The notes under the pieces: generated by a model | What the model was told of the DNA's origin: nothing | Database searches by the model: none | Seen by the model: only the letters and a program-made list of their open reading frames with translations | Program-made: the position numbers and the translations under genes | In this document: positions 22,674 to 31,600 of the stretch, piece after piece | Numbering within the stretch: the stretch's first letter is position 1 | How the letters are laid out: the number at the start of each line of letters is the position of its first letter | NCBI GenBank assembly: GCA_003250355.1 | Contig: QKGS01000086.1 | Location: forward strand, 1-34,207 | Origin: Bacteroidota bacterium | Lineage (GTDB): Bacteria; Bacteroidota; Bacteroidia; Bacteroidales; SZUA-534 | Reading direction: 5' to 3' | Length of the DNA: 34,207 nt

Positions 22674-24236
22674 ATGAAGTGTCCTAAAACGAATAATGTA
22701 TGCTACGGGTCAAAAGAGTTAGACCTGTTATCTGAAATAAGTTCGCGACTAATGATGAGCAGTAGTTCGCATGAAGAACTGTACCCAATATTACAATACC
22801 TGTGTGAATATCTTGAAGCAGAAAGTGCTATGTTTACTATCTACGATAAAGACAAAGAAACAGCCTTTATTGAAGTTGCCTATGGGCTTAATAAGGTTCA
22901 GCAGGGAAGAGGTAATTATAAAAAAGGAGAAGGTATTATAGGACGTGTAATTGAAATGGCTCAGCCGGTTGTAATACCCAAAATATCGAAATCGAACCTG
23001 TTTTTGAACAGAACTAAGGCACAATTGGTTAGCGACGGCGAAGAACTTACATTTATTTGTGTACCTATTATTATAGAGGGAACGGTTGAGGGAACGTTGA
23101 GTGTAACCCGAAAATATAATCCAAATATTGAGTTTGAAGAAGACAAGCGTTTGCTTTCAATAATAGGCGGATTAATAGATCAGGCTGCAAAGGCAAGTAA
23201 AAAGCACAGAGCCGAGGTTGATAGTTTGAAAAAGGAAAATACGGAATTACAATCGCAATTAACCGGCGAAAAGAAAAACCCTATCAATATGGTTGGTAAT
23301 TCTGGGAAAATGCAAGATGTATATAGTCTTATAAAAATGGTTGCTCCTACACAATCAACAGTTCTTATTCGAGGAGAGAGTGGTTGTGGAAAGGAGCTTG
23401 TAGCCGAGGCAATACATGCTGCCAGCAATGTATCGAAAAAAACGTTGATAAAGGTGAACTGTTCAGCCCTGCCCGATAGTTTGATAGAGAGCGAGTTGTT
23501 TGGTCACGAAAAAGGGGCATTTACAGGAGCCGACCAACAGCGTATTGGGCGTTTTGAACTTGCACAGGGAGGTACAATATTTCTCGATGAAATAGGCGAT
23601 TTACCACTTACCACACAGGTAAAACTGTTGCGTGTGCTGCAAGAGCGTGAATTTGAGCGTTTGGGAGGTTCAAAAACCATTAAAGCCGATGTAAGAATTG
23701 TTTGTGCTACAAACCGTAATTTGGAACAAGCTATTGAAGATGGTAGCTTTAGAGAAGATTTTTATTATCGTATCAATGTGTTCCCAATTTTTATTCCATC
23801 GCTAAAAGAACGTCAGAATGATATTCCAATTTTGGTTGACCACTTTATTGCAAAATTTAACTTAAAAAATGGAACCAAAATTAAACGTATTACAACATCT
23901 GCTCTCGATATGTTAATGGTTTATAACTGGCCCGGTAATATTCGTGAACTTGAAAATGTTATTGAACGTGCTTGTATACTCAGTGTTGACGGGGTAATTC
24001 AAAGTCATAGTTTGCCGCCTACATTACAAACTGCTGAATCGTCGGGAACTCAGTCTATTGGAGGGTTGTCATTTTTTGTTGAAAAACTGGAGCGTCAACT
24101 TATTCGTGAAGCTCTTGTTTCTACTAAGGGCAATGTTACCAAAGCGGCTCAACAATTGAAAATTACCGAACGTATGCTTGGTACGCGTATTCAAAAATAT
24201 AATATTGAAGCTTGGCGTTTTAAATTGAAAGAGTAA
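22674..24236 (+). CDS. nifA: NifA-like sigma-54-dependent transcriptional activator
   Basis: A 520-residue enhancer-binding protein. Residues about 15-170 form a GAF domain. A short coiled linker (about 175-200) leads to the AAA+ domain: Walker A GESGCGKE (234-241), the sigma-54 contact loop GAFTGA (281-286), and Walker B IFLDEIGD (303-310). The C-terminal Fis-type HTH (about 485-510, GNVTKAAQQLKITERMLGTRIQKYNI) is very close to the NifA signature. The C-x4-C linker of oxygen-sensitive rhizobial NifA is absent between the AAA+ and HTH parts. It lies directly after the nif operon on the same strand but behind its own promoter, and probably activates the -24/-12 promoter of nifH. ATG 22674 is preferred over an in-frame TTG at 22614, which lies in leader sequence. 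Confidence 0.9.
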   Translation: MKCPKTNNVCYGSKELDLLSEISSRLMMSSSSHEELYPILQYLCEYLEAESAMFTIYDKDKETAFIEVAYGLNKVQQGRGNYKKGEGIIGRVIEMAQPVVIPKISKSNLFLNRTKAQLVSDGEELTFICVPIIIEGTVEGTLSVTRKYNPNIEFEEDKRLLSIIGGLIDQAAKASKKHRAEVDSLKKENTELQSQLTGEKKNPINMVGNSGKMQDVYSLIKMVAPTQSTVLIRGESGCGKELVAEAIHAASNVSKKTLIKVNCSALPDSLIESELFGHEKGAFTGADQQRIGRFELAQGGTIFLDEIGDLPLTTQVKLLRVLQEREFERLGGSKTIKADVRIVCATNRNLEQAIEDGSFREDFYYRINVFPIFIPSLKERQNDIPILVDHFIAKFNLKNGTKIKRITTSALDMLMVYNWPGNIRELENVIERACILSVDGVIQSHSLPPTLQTAESSGTQSIGGLSFFVEKLERQLIREALVSTKGNVTKAAQQLKITERMLGTRIQKYNIEAWRFKLKE

Positions 24237-24320
24237 CTGTTTTAGTAACTTATGGGTGAAACCCGAACTATGCATTAGAAAGATATTGATTACTAATTGA
24301 TTAAAGTTATTTTGAAAAAT

Positions 24321-26201
24321 CTAATGATAAAGCGGGTTAAACGGCAATGAAATAGTAAATGTACTTCCTTTGTTTACTTCGCTTTCAATATATATATTCC
24401 CATTGTGTGCAGCTACAAATTCATTGCATATTATCAGTCCAATGCCGGTTCCTTTTTCTTTGTCAGTACCTGCGGTCGATATGTTTTCGGTAATAGAAAA
24501 AAGCTTCTCTAGCGTTTGTTTATTAATACCAACTCCGGTGTCGGTTACCGTAATATTGGAATATTTTTCATTCTCATAATAGTTTATAAATACTACTCCA
24601 TTCATAGGAGTAAACTTTATTGCATTGTTTATCAAATTTCTTAGTACAGTGCTTATCATATTCTCATCGGCATAAATAAATTGCTCCTCTTTTATTTTTG
24701 AAAAAAGGTCAATGTTTTTTTCTATCGCTTTATTAGAGTATAGATTTATAATGTTATCAACCGTACTTTTTAGGTTAATATATTCCGGTTTAAATTCAAT
24801 TGCTTTGGTTTGAAGTCTCGACCATTCTAAAAGATTTTCCAGTAGATTAAATCCACTTGTAGCAGCTTGATTCATATAATCGAGCAGGTGGGGCAGTTCT
24901 GTGTAATCTTCATCAAGAACCCTGTTTTTAATTATATCAATAAAGCTTATCAGAGAGCCAAATGGAGAACGTAGGTCGTGGGCAATTATAGAGAATAGTT
25001 TGTTTTTTGTATTGTTAAGTTTGGTAAGTTCCCTGTTTTGTTCTTCAAGTTGTTTTTCTACATTTATTCTTTCAGTAATGTCTGTTGAGAAATTCAAAGT
25101 AGCAGGCATTCCGTTATATTCAAATTGAGTAGCATTTATTTCAACAATTATATAATCACCATTTTTCTTTTTTATACGTAAATGGTATCGGGGTATTATT
25201 TCACCTTCCAAACGGCGTTTATAATTCTCTAGTATAACTCCCTTGTCGTCGTCATGAAGGTAGTTAATAATACTATTGCCTATAAGCTCCTCGGGTTTGT
25301 AGCCGGTTAGATCATATACAGCTTTGTTGGCAAATACTATATATCCGTTTTGTATAACATATATTCCTTCTATGGCATATTCAACTACTGTTCTGTATTT
25401 CTCTTCATTTTGTTGCAGCAGTAGTTCGGCTTCCTTAAGATGAGTTATGTCGGCAGCAAACAGCAGTGCTCCAACTTTCCCTTTCCACTGTATCCCTACC
25501 GAACTTTGGGTTACCCATTTTATGTAGCCTGTTTTATGTATTAATCGCACATGATAAGTATAAGCATTGGTGTCGCCCGAAATTCTGCCGGCAATTTTTT
25601 TCATTACAAATTCCTTGTCTTCGGGGTGTACCAAATCAATTATTGGCGTTCGTAATAGTTCTTCTTCTGTATATCCGGTTAGTTTTGTGCAGTTCGAATT
25701 TACATATTCAGGTATGCCGGTTTGCCCAACTATGTATATGCTTTCATTGGCCGATTCTACAAGCTGCATATAAAAGTTACGCTCGTAATAAAGCTTATTC
25801 TCATTTATTATATTTCCTAATATCTCTTTGCTTCTGCAAAATGCCGAATGAACTCGAAGCTCAATTTCACTATTGTTGGCAGGGATAAGTACATGGTCTG
25901 TTCCGCAATTATTTATTAGGCTGGTTATCTCTTTTACAGCTTCAATACTTTCTGCAAAAAATAGAAATTGAATATGTTTAGTATTGTTCGATAATTGTAG
26001 CTCTTTTAAGTAGTTAAGTTCATTTTGTTTAATATTATTAATGAAAAGTAAAACAACCCAAGGCGTATGTAAGTCAATAATTTTTGCGCCCGACATAATA
26101 TCCGGAGCGTTATAAATGTTACTATTTGTAAATAATTCATTTATAATATTATTGTTGAAATATCTGTTATTGCCAATTAGCAATATGTTTATCTCTTCCA
26201 T
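24321..26201 (-). CDS. PAS-domain sensor histidine kinase with degenerate receiver domain
   Basis: A 626-residue soluble hybrid-like kinase. Residues 1-125 have the fold pattern of a receiver domain (EINILLIGNNRYF...), but the phospho-acceptor strand reads 'TPWVVLLFINN' with no Asp, so it is a pseudo-receiver. Two PAS domains follow (about 145-255 and 265-378, each ending in a 'DIT' PAC motif). H408 is in the HisKA box (FSIIAHDLRSPFGSL). The HATPase_c domain has N526 (NLINNAIKF), D554 (TDTGVGI) and 'GTGIGLIICNEF'. It is convergent with the nifA-like gene, 84 bp apart, but no sequence evidence ties it to nitrogen control. No heme, flavin or Cys sensor residues stand out in the PAS domains. Confidence 0.88.
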   Translation of the reverse strand: MEEINILLIGNNRYFNNNIINELFTNSNIYNAPDIMSGAKIIDLHTPWVVLLFINNIKQNELNYLKELQLSNNTKHIQFLFFAESIEAVKEITSLINNCGTDHVLIPANNSEIELRVHSAFCRSKEILGNIINENKLYYERNFYMQLVESANESIYIVGQTGIPEYVNSNCTKLTGYTEEELLRTPIIDLVHPEDKEFVMKKIAGRISGDTNAYTYHVRLIHKTGYIKWVTQSSVGIQWKGKVGALLFAADITHLKEAELLLQQNEEKYRTVVEYAIEGIYVIQNGYIVFANKAVYDLTGYKPEELIGNSIINYLHDDDKGVILENYKRRLEGEIIPRYHLRIKKKNGDYIIVEINATQFEYNGMPATLNFSTDITERINVEKQLEEQNRELTKLNNTKNKLFSIIAHDLRSPFGSLISFIDIIKNRVLDEDYTELPHLLDYMNQAATSGFNLLENLLEWSRLQTKAIEFKPEYINLKSTVDNIINLYSNKAIEKNIDLFSKIKEEQFIYADENMISTVLRNLINNAIKFTPMNGVVFINYYENEKYSNITVTDTGVGINKQTLEKLFSITENISTAGTDKEKGTGIGLIICNEFVAAHNGNIYIESEVNKGSTFTISLPFNPLYH

Positions 26202-26258
26202 TTCAATAAAATACTTAGATTATTATCATAAAAAGATAAGCTAATAATTAGAGCTTGA

Positions 26259-26289
26259 CAAATTTAAATTTATGCATTTAAAACACAAT
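26259..26289 (-). promoter_or_regulatory. Promoter of the PAS kinase gene
   Basis: On the minus strand, ATTG (26289-26286), 19 bp, then TAAATTTG (26266-26259) fits the Bacteroidota TTTG/TAnnTTTG promoter with the right spacing. It lies 57 bp before the start codon at 26201. Confidence 0.5.
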
Positions 26290-26394
26290 TATTTACTACT
26301 TGAATATTAGAGTGATATAGTGTTCTATGTTTAGGGTTTAGTCGAAAATGCTATACAACACAAGAGAGAATAATTATTTTTTATATCACAATTC

Positions 26395-26402
26395 TAAATT
26401 TG
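26395..26402 (+). promoter_or_regulatory. Candidate -7 element for the lipoprotein gene
   Basis: TAAATTTG matches TAnnTTTG, 29 bp before the ATG at 26432. No convincing -33 element was found. Confidence 0.35.
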
Positions 26403-26431
26403 GGCTATTATAAACTTAAAAATTTAGTCTT

Positions 26432-27241
26432 ATGAAAACATTAAAATTAGCATTTGTTGCATTATTTGGATTAGCGGTATTAGTATCGTGTGATAAAGAA
26501 GATACCGATTCGTTAATAACAACAAAAGATTGTAAAATCACAAAAATTGTAGAGAAATATGGTACTGATAACTCTAGAGTTATGGATTATATTTATAATT
26601 CCGAAGGGATGGTTGTAAAAATTAATCACTCCGATATTGATGATACCGTTGTGTATGCATACGATACACTTATTTACAATAGTTCAGGTCAGATAACCGA
26701 AGCAAAAACAATGAGCGTGCATGATAACAGCCTATATGAGCGAATTGTATTTACATGGGTAGGTGGTAAAATTACTACAATTGTAAGCTACGGATATGAT
26801 AATACCGAACCTACTGTTGAAACTACTACTATTACATATGTGGGAGATAAAGTTTTAACATTGTCAACCAGCGGTGGGCGAGAGGCCATGGCATTTAAAG
26901 AAATTGTATATTCAAATGGTAATATTTCTACATTAAAAGCCGATTTTAGTGGCGAAGGCAATTGGGTGAATATGAAAGTATTAGAGGTTGATGATAAAGT
27001 AAATATTGCCAAATATATGATACCCGATTGGGAGGGGATTTTATTTGGTTCAAATGCAAACAACTTTAAAGTATTGGCTTTTGATCAGGATGTACCGTCT
27101 ATGGATATAGTAAGCGGCAGAAAAGCACTCAACCGCAGTTACACTTACAACAGCGATAACTTAGTTACTTCGGTTACTTCTGACACCACAGTTTTTCAGA
27201 ATGAAAAATCGGTTATGGATATAACCTGGATGTGCAAATAA
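26432..27241 (+). CDS. Lipoprotein of unknown function (DUF4595-like)
   Basis: A 269-residue protein with a lipoprotein signal peptide ending in VLVSC (C20), so it is anchored in the membrane or exported to the surface. The mature part consists of repeated beta-strand motifs such as 'YIYNSEGMVVKI', 'LIYNSSGQITEA', 'IVYSNGNISTL' and 'YTYNSDNLVTSV', the YD/RHS-like pattern found in Bacteroidetes lipoproteins of the DUF4595 kind. Function is unknown. It has its own -7-like element and a strong terminator (27263), so it appears to be a single-gene unit. Confidence 0.7.
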   Translation: MKTLKLAFVALFGLAVLVSCDKEDTDSLITTKDCKITKIVEKYGTDNSRVMDYIYNSEGMVVKINHSDIDDTVVYAYDTLIYNSSGQITEAKTMSVHDNSLYERIVFTWVGGKITTIVSYGYDNTEPTVETTTITYVGDKVLTLSTSGGREAMAFKEIVYSNGNISTLKADFSGEGNWVNMKVLEVDDKVNIAKYMIPDWEGILFGSNANNFKVLAFDQDVPSMDIVSGRKALNRSYTYNSDNLVTSVTSDTTVFQNEKSVMDITWMCK

Positions 27242-27262
27242 AACTATTAAAGCATATTATTT

Positions 27263-27297
27263 AAAGGGTGTTCAAATTGTGTGGACACCCTTTTTTT
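27263..27297 (+). terminator. Rho-independent terminator after the lipoprotein gene
   Basis: AAAGGGTGT (27263-27271) pairs with ACACCCTTT (27285-27293) across a 13-nt loop; the T-run continues to 27297. Confidence 0.85.
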
Positions 27298-27460
27298 GTA
27301 TTTATTCGCACAATCCGGCAGGATAATACTCATCGGCACTCTTAATTTCTGTTATCTTCCGAAAAATAAATATAAAGGTCACTTTCTTTTATTGTGTCGT
27401 ATTAGCTTTTTGAATTTACGATTAACCTTTTAAACATGAGTTATTATTTTAAGGAAAAAC

Positions 27461-27468
27461 TATTTTTG
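27461..27468 (+). promoter_or_regulatory. -7 element directly before the EFR1-type gene
   Basis: TATTTTTG matches TAnnTTTG and ends only 4 bp before the ATG at 27473. If used, the transcript would be leaderless or nearly so. No good -33 element is seen. Confidence 0.4.
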
Positions 27469-27472
27469 CAAT

Positions 27473-28243
27473 ATGGATACAGCTTTGTATTATTTTTCGG
27501 GAACAGGGAACAGTTTAAGTGTAGCACGAACTATTAATGAGCACTTACACGGGAGTAAAATATTTCCACTAATAGGTAGTTTAAAGCAAATACCTGTTGA
27601 GGTAAATGCCATACGGGTTGGTATTATATTTCCCATACATTATATGAGTGTCCCCGGTATTGTACGTGATTTTTTAATGCAAGTAAAATTCAATAACTCC
27701 AAATATATTTTTGTTGTTGTAACCGGGGCTTATCCTAAGTTTGGAAATGCTATTTCAGAGGTTGATAAGTTATTGCAGAAGGTAAATTTGAAACTTAATT
27801 CCGCTTTTTTTGTACCAATGGTAGCCGCACATTTTCCGTATATAAAGGTTTCTAAAGTAAAGCCGCACAATGAAATAAACAGCGAAGCCATACAAAAAGT
27901 GTTACACATTTGTGAAAGTGTAAGCAATTTGAAGCATGAATTTGACTATGAGTATACAATTATTGGTAACATAAAACAATTGGTTTCAAATAAAGCAAAA
28001 GGTAATAAATTTTCGGTAGGTGAGGGGTGTATTCGTTGCGGATACTGTATGCATGTTTGTCCTTTTCAAAATATCAGGTTGAAAGGGCGAAATGTACAAT
28101 GGCTCAATAATTGTCACCGTTGTTTTGCCTGCCTTCATTACTGCTCGCAAGGAGTAATAGAGTATAAAAAGTTGTCGGTAGGAAAGCCTCGTTATCATCA
28201 CCCTTCGGTTTCGCTCAATGATATTTCGCAACAGCGAGGTTAG
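27473..28243 (+). CDS. EFR1-family flavodoxin/4Fe-4S ferredoxin fusion
   Basis: A 256-residue electron-transfer protein. The N-terminal half is a flavodoxin-like domain with the FMN phosphate loop 'YYFSGTGNSLSVA' at residues 6-18 and 'VTGAYPKFGNAI' further on. The C-terminal part has two [4Fe-4S] motifs: C186, C189, C192, C196 (CIRCGYCMHVCP) and C214, C217, C220, C224 (CHRCFACLHYC). This layout is that of the EFR1 family, common in anaerobes, whose redox partners are mostly unknown. Lying 3 kb from the nifA-like gene, it could donate low-potential electrons to nitrogenase, but it has its own promoter and terminator and the link is inference. Confidence 0.88.
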   Translation: MDTALYYFSGTGNSLSVARTINEHLHGSKIFPLIGSLKQIPVEVNAIRVGIIFPIHYMSVPGIVRDFLMQVKFNNSKYIFVVVTGAYPKFGNAISEVDKLLQKVNLKLNSAFFVPMVAAHFPYIKVSKVKPHNEINSEAIQKVLHICESVSNLKHEFDYEYTIIGNIKQLVSNKAKGNKFSVGEGCIRCGYCMHVCPFQNIRLKGRNVQWLNNCHRCFACLHYCSQGVIEYKKLSVGKPRYHHPSVSLNDISQQRG

Positions 28244-28653
28244 TATGGATATTTTTTGTGATTTTAATAAGTTTATAAAAATATTTTTTACAACATATTA
28301 TTGCAATAATCAGTTAATTCATTTTTAAAATATTTGTTCATGCTTTAACCCGTTAAAGCATATGTTTTTTATCGACATATATATTAGTGTTTTCAAAGTA
28401 TCTAATATGTTAATCATCTTATATTTCGGATAATATTTATATACTAACATTTCAGTATAGTAAAGTAACAGTTTTACGATTGTAATATTTCTAGTTAAAG
28501 ATGTGTGTATAAATCCATCGCTATTGTGTATAAAACCATTCTTGCAGTTTTTTCTATAGTCATAATTTTCTGTTGTGATAATTCCCTGCGTGGGGTGTAG
28601 CGGAGTTATCTTTTTTTATTTAAACCTTTTATTAACTACTAATTCATTTATTT
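28244..28653. other. 410-bp spacer before the GH86 gene
   Basis: AT-rich, with no gene. It contains a strong terminator at 28340-28370. Near the GH86 start it has a weak hairpin, AATTCC (28580-28585) with GGAGTT (28602-28607), followed by a T7 run (28611-28617) 36 bp before the ATG, which might act as an attenuator. No clear -7 element was found for the GH86 gene. Confidence 0.55.
28340..28370 (+). terminator. Rho-independent terminator after the EFR1-type gene
   Basis: ATGCTTTAAC (28340-28349) and GTTAAAGCAT (28352-28361) form a perfect 10-bp stem with a CC tip (the real loop will open a few pairs), followed by ATG and six T. It lies about 95 bp after the stop codon. Confidence 0.7.
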
Positions 28654-31600
28654 ATGAACAGAAGAACTAAGATTTCTGCAGTACTGTTTGGCTTTATTAG
28701 TTTAACAGCACTATCACAAGTCAATGTTGATGTTAACCTGAACATGAAGCATTCAGTGAATGGGGTATCAAATTTCGGTCGTGAGCGCCGAATGACTATT
28801 CACTCCGACTTACAAGAAGGCGACTGGAAAGGACATGAAGACAAACTTAATTACCTCATTAACGACTTGGATGTATATTTTGGTCGTGAAACAGGTTCGG
28901 CAACCTGGAAAATGCAGGGTGTTGAGGAAGACCCCAAACGACCCGGCTGGCCCAATGAAGCACAAATGCTGGAACATGGATATGGTTTAAGACAATGGTA
29001 CGAATCTGACGATTACGCCGATCGTCGCCCTTACGAAGGAAAGTCAAATATGATTATGGGGGTTAACGATTTTACACCTATGTATCCTAACTTATCGTGG
29101 TACGAAGGGTTTGGCAAAGGTAAGGGTGGCTGGTTTGTAAAAGATACTGATGCTGCAGCCGAATGGGTATCTCTATTTTTAAAGTACTATTATTCAACTC
29201 ACCCCGACAGTATTGGTCCCGAACTTCCTTTATATTGGGAGTGCTACAACGAGCCCGATATGAATTTTATGAACCCATCGTTTGGCATGATAGTATCTAG
29301 CCTTGAAAAAAACTGGGAGTACCATAAAAGGGTAGCTCAGGCAATTCGTAAAAAGCTTGGTAATAAAGCTCCAAAAATTGGCGGAATGACCTGGGGACAG
29401 CTTGACTTATATAAAGCCGACGGTATCGCAAGCCGCTCCGATGGCGCATTTTGGTACCAAAACTCAAGTGCTGCTGCCGGTTTACTCTACGATAATATGC
29501 TTTCCGGTGTTGGTAGTGGAATAGCTAACCCTGGAGTAGGTAATGCTGTTTGGCCTAAAGCATGGGCTAACCGCACTAGTGAATGGTGGCAGTGGGATTA
29601 TATGTATCAGGGTTTTATTGACTTTGCCGGTGCCGATATGGATTTTTATGGAGTGCATATGTACGATTGGCCTCATGAAAATGTTAATAACTACAAAGCA
29701 AATACACGTGGTGGCGGCCATATCGAAGCAATGCTTGATATGTTTGAATGGTACGATAAAAAAATGTTTGGAAAAACAAAAGATATTGTAATGTCGGAAT
29801 TTGGGGCTGTAAGTCGCGATTACATATTATCGCTACCTACAGGTGAACGCGATTGGCCTTTTATTAAATCGTTTAACCAAATGCAAATGCAGTTTCTTGA
29901 GCGTCCATCTCATGTAGTATACAGTATGCCTTTTGCTCCGGTAAAAGCTGTATGGGGTGCTACTTTTTCAGGTAACAATGTGGTTCGTTACGAAGGAGCT
30001 ACTCTAATGGATCCGCTTGGAAGCTGGACAGGTGATGCTGCTACCTGGAAAATGAACGAACCTACCGGTGGCTGGGCCTGGAGTAAAATAATCCATTTCT
30101 TTGAACTATGGAAAGATGTTGAAGGAACACGTATCGATACAAAAGCCGATAATAACGATATTCAGGTTGATGCTTATGTACTCGGAAAACATGTGTACCT
30201 GATTCTTAACAATGCTATCGATAAAAATATGACATTGAACTTAAATCTATTTGGTTCATCGAGTGCTGTTACAAAAGCTGAGGTTCGACACCTTTATCAA
30301 GGCGACGACCGTATTCCTAAATTTACAAAACAACAGCTTACATCAGCTCCGGCTCAGGTATCATTAAAACCCAACTCTACTATTGTAATTGATTATACTT
30401 TTGCAAATAATGTTACTGTTAATCAGGAGTCGAAAGAAACAAAATATATGTGCGATCCGCTTGCCGGAAATCAGAAAAATGCTCGTGGTACACAATTGTG
30501 TCATACAGCTTCGATGGCTAGTATTACTGCCACGGTTAATGGTGTCCAAAAACCATCGAAAGGTGAGGCAATTATTCGTATTGGAGGCTTCTTTGCCAAT
30601 CCGCTCGATGGTACAGATGGTATGAAAGTTAAAAAACTTACTGTGAACGGAAATCCTGTGATTGTTGATGCCGATAATTTTGTAGCCAATACAAGGGGGT
30701 ACGGAATGGGTAATTACAAAGGTTCATGGTTTGGTGTACTTGAATTGGAATGCCCTATTGAATACTTAAAAAGTGGTCAAAATACAGTATATTTTGAACG
30801 TTGGCAAGGTGCTGAGTATACTACAGTTATGATTCAGGTTTTTGACATGACAGCTGCTCCCGGACGTACTACCGGCGGTATTACTAATTTAGCACCAACG
30901 GTTAATGCAGGTAGTGATCAAACTCTTGCTGTGGGAACTACAAAAGCTACTCTAATAGCAACTGCCAGCGACCCCGACGGTAATACTTTAACTTATAAAT
31001 GGACACAAGTAAGCGGACCCGCAGCAACTATTAGCGGAGCAACTACTCTAAGTGCTTCTGTTACCGGGTTAACCAATGGTAATACATATGTGTTCCAATT
31101 CTCGGCTAACGATGGCAAAGCAACTTCAACCGACCAGATTACTGTTAAGGTAAATTCACCGGCTAACAATGCTCCAACTGTTAATGCCGGTACCGATCAG
31201 TCGTTAGCTTTCGGAACTACTTCAGCTACTTTAAATGGAACCGGTTCCGACCCCGATGGAAATGCCATTACCTACTCATGGTCGCAGGTAAGCGGAGTTA
31301 CAGCTACTATTACCAATAAAACAACTGCAACTACAACTGTTACAGGATTGGCTAGTGGTAATACTTATCTATTCCGCTTAACAGTTAGCGATGGTACTGT
31401 AAGTTCTACCGACGATGTTGCGATTACTGTTGCAAGTGATCCGAATGCCACAGTAATAGTTATTGAAGCCGAATCATTTATATCAACAGGTGGAACATAT
31501 AACGATGGTCAGGTTCCATTAGGTGTTAATAAAGCTGCTACAACTATCAACTGGGTAAATTCAGGCGATTATGCCGATTATACTATTAATGTTGGCAAGG

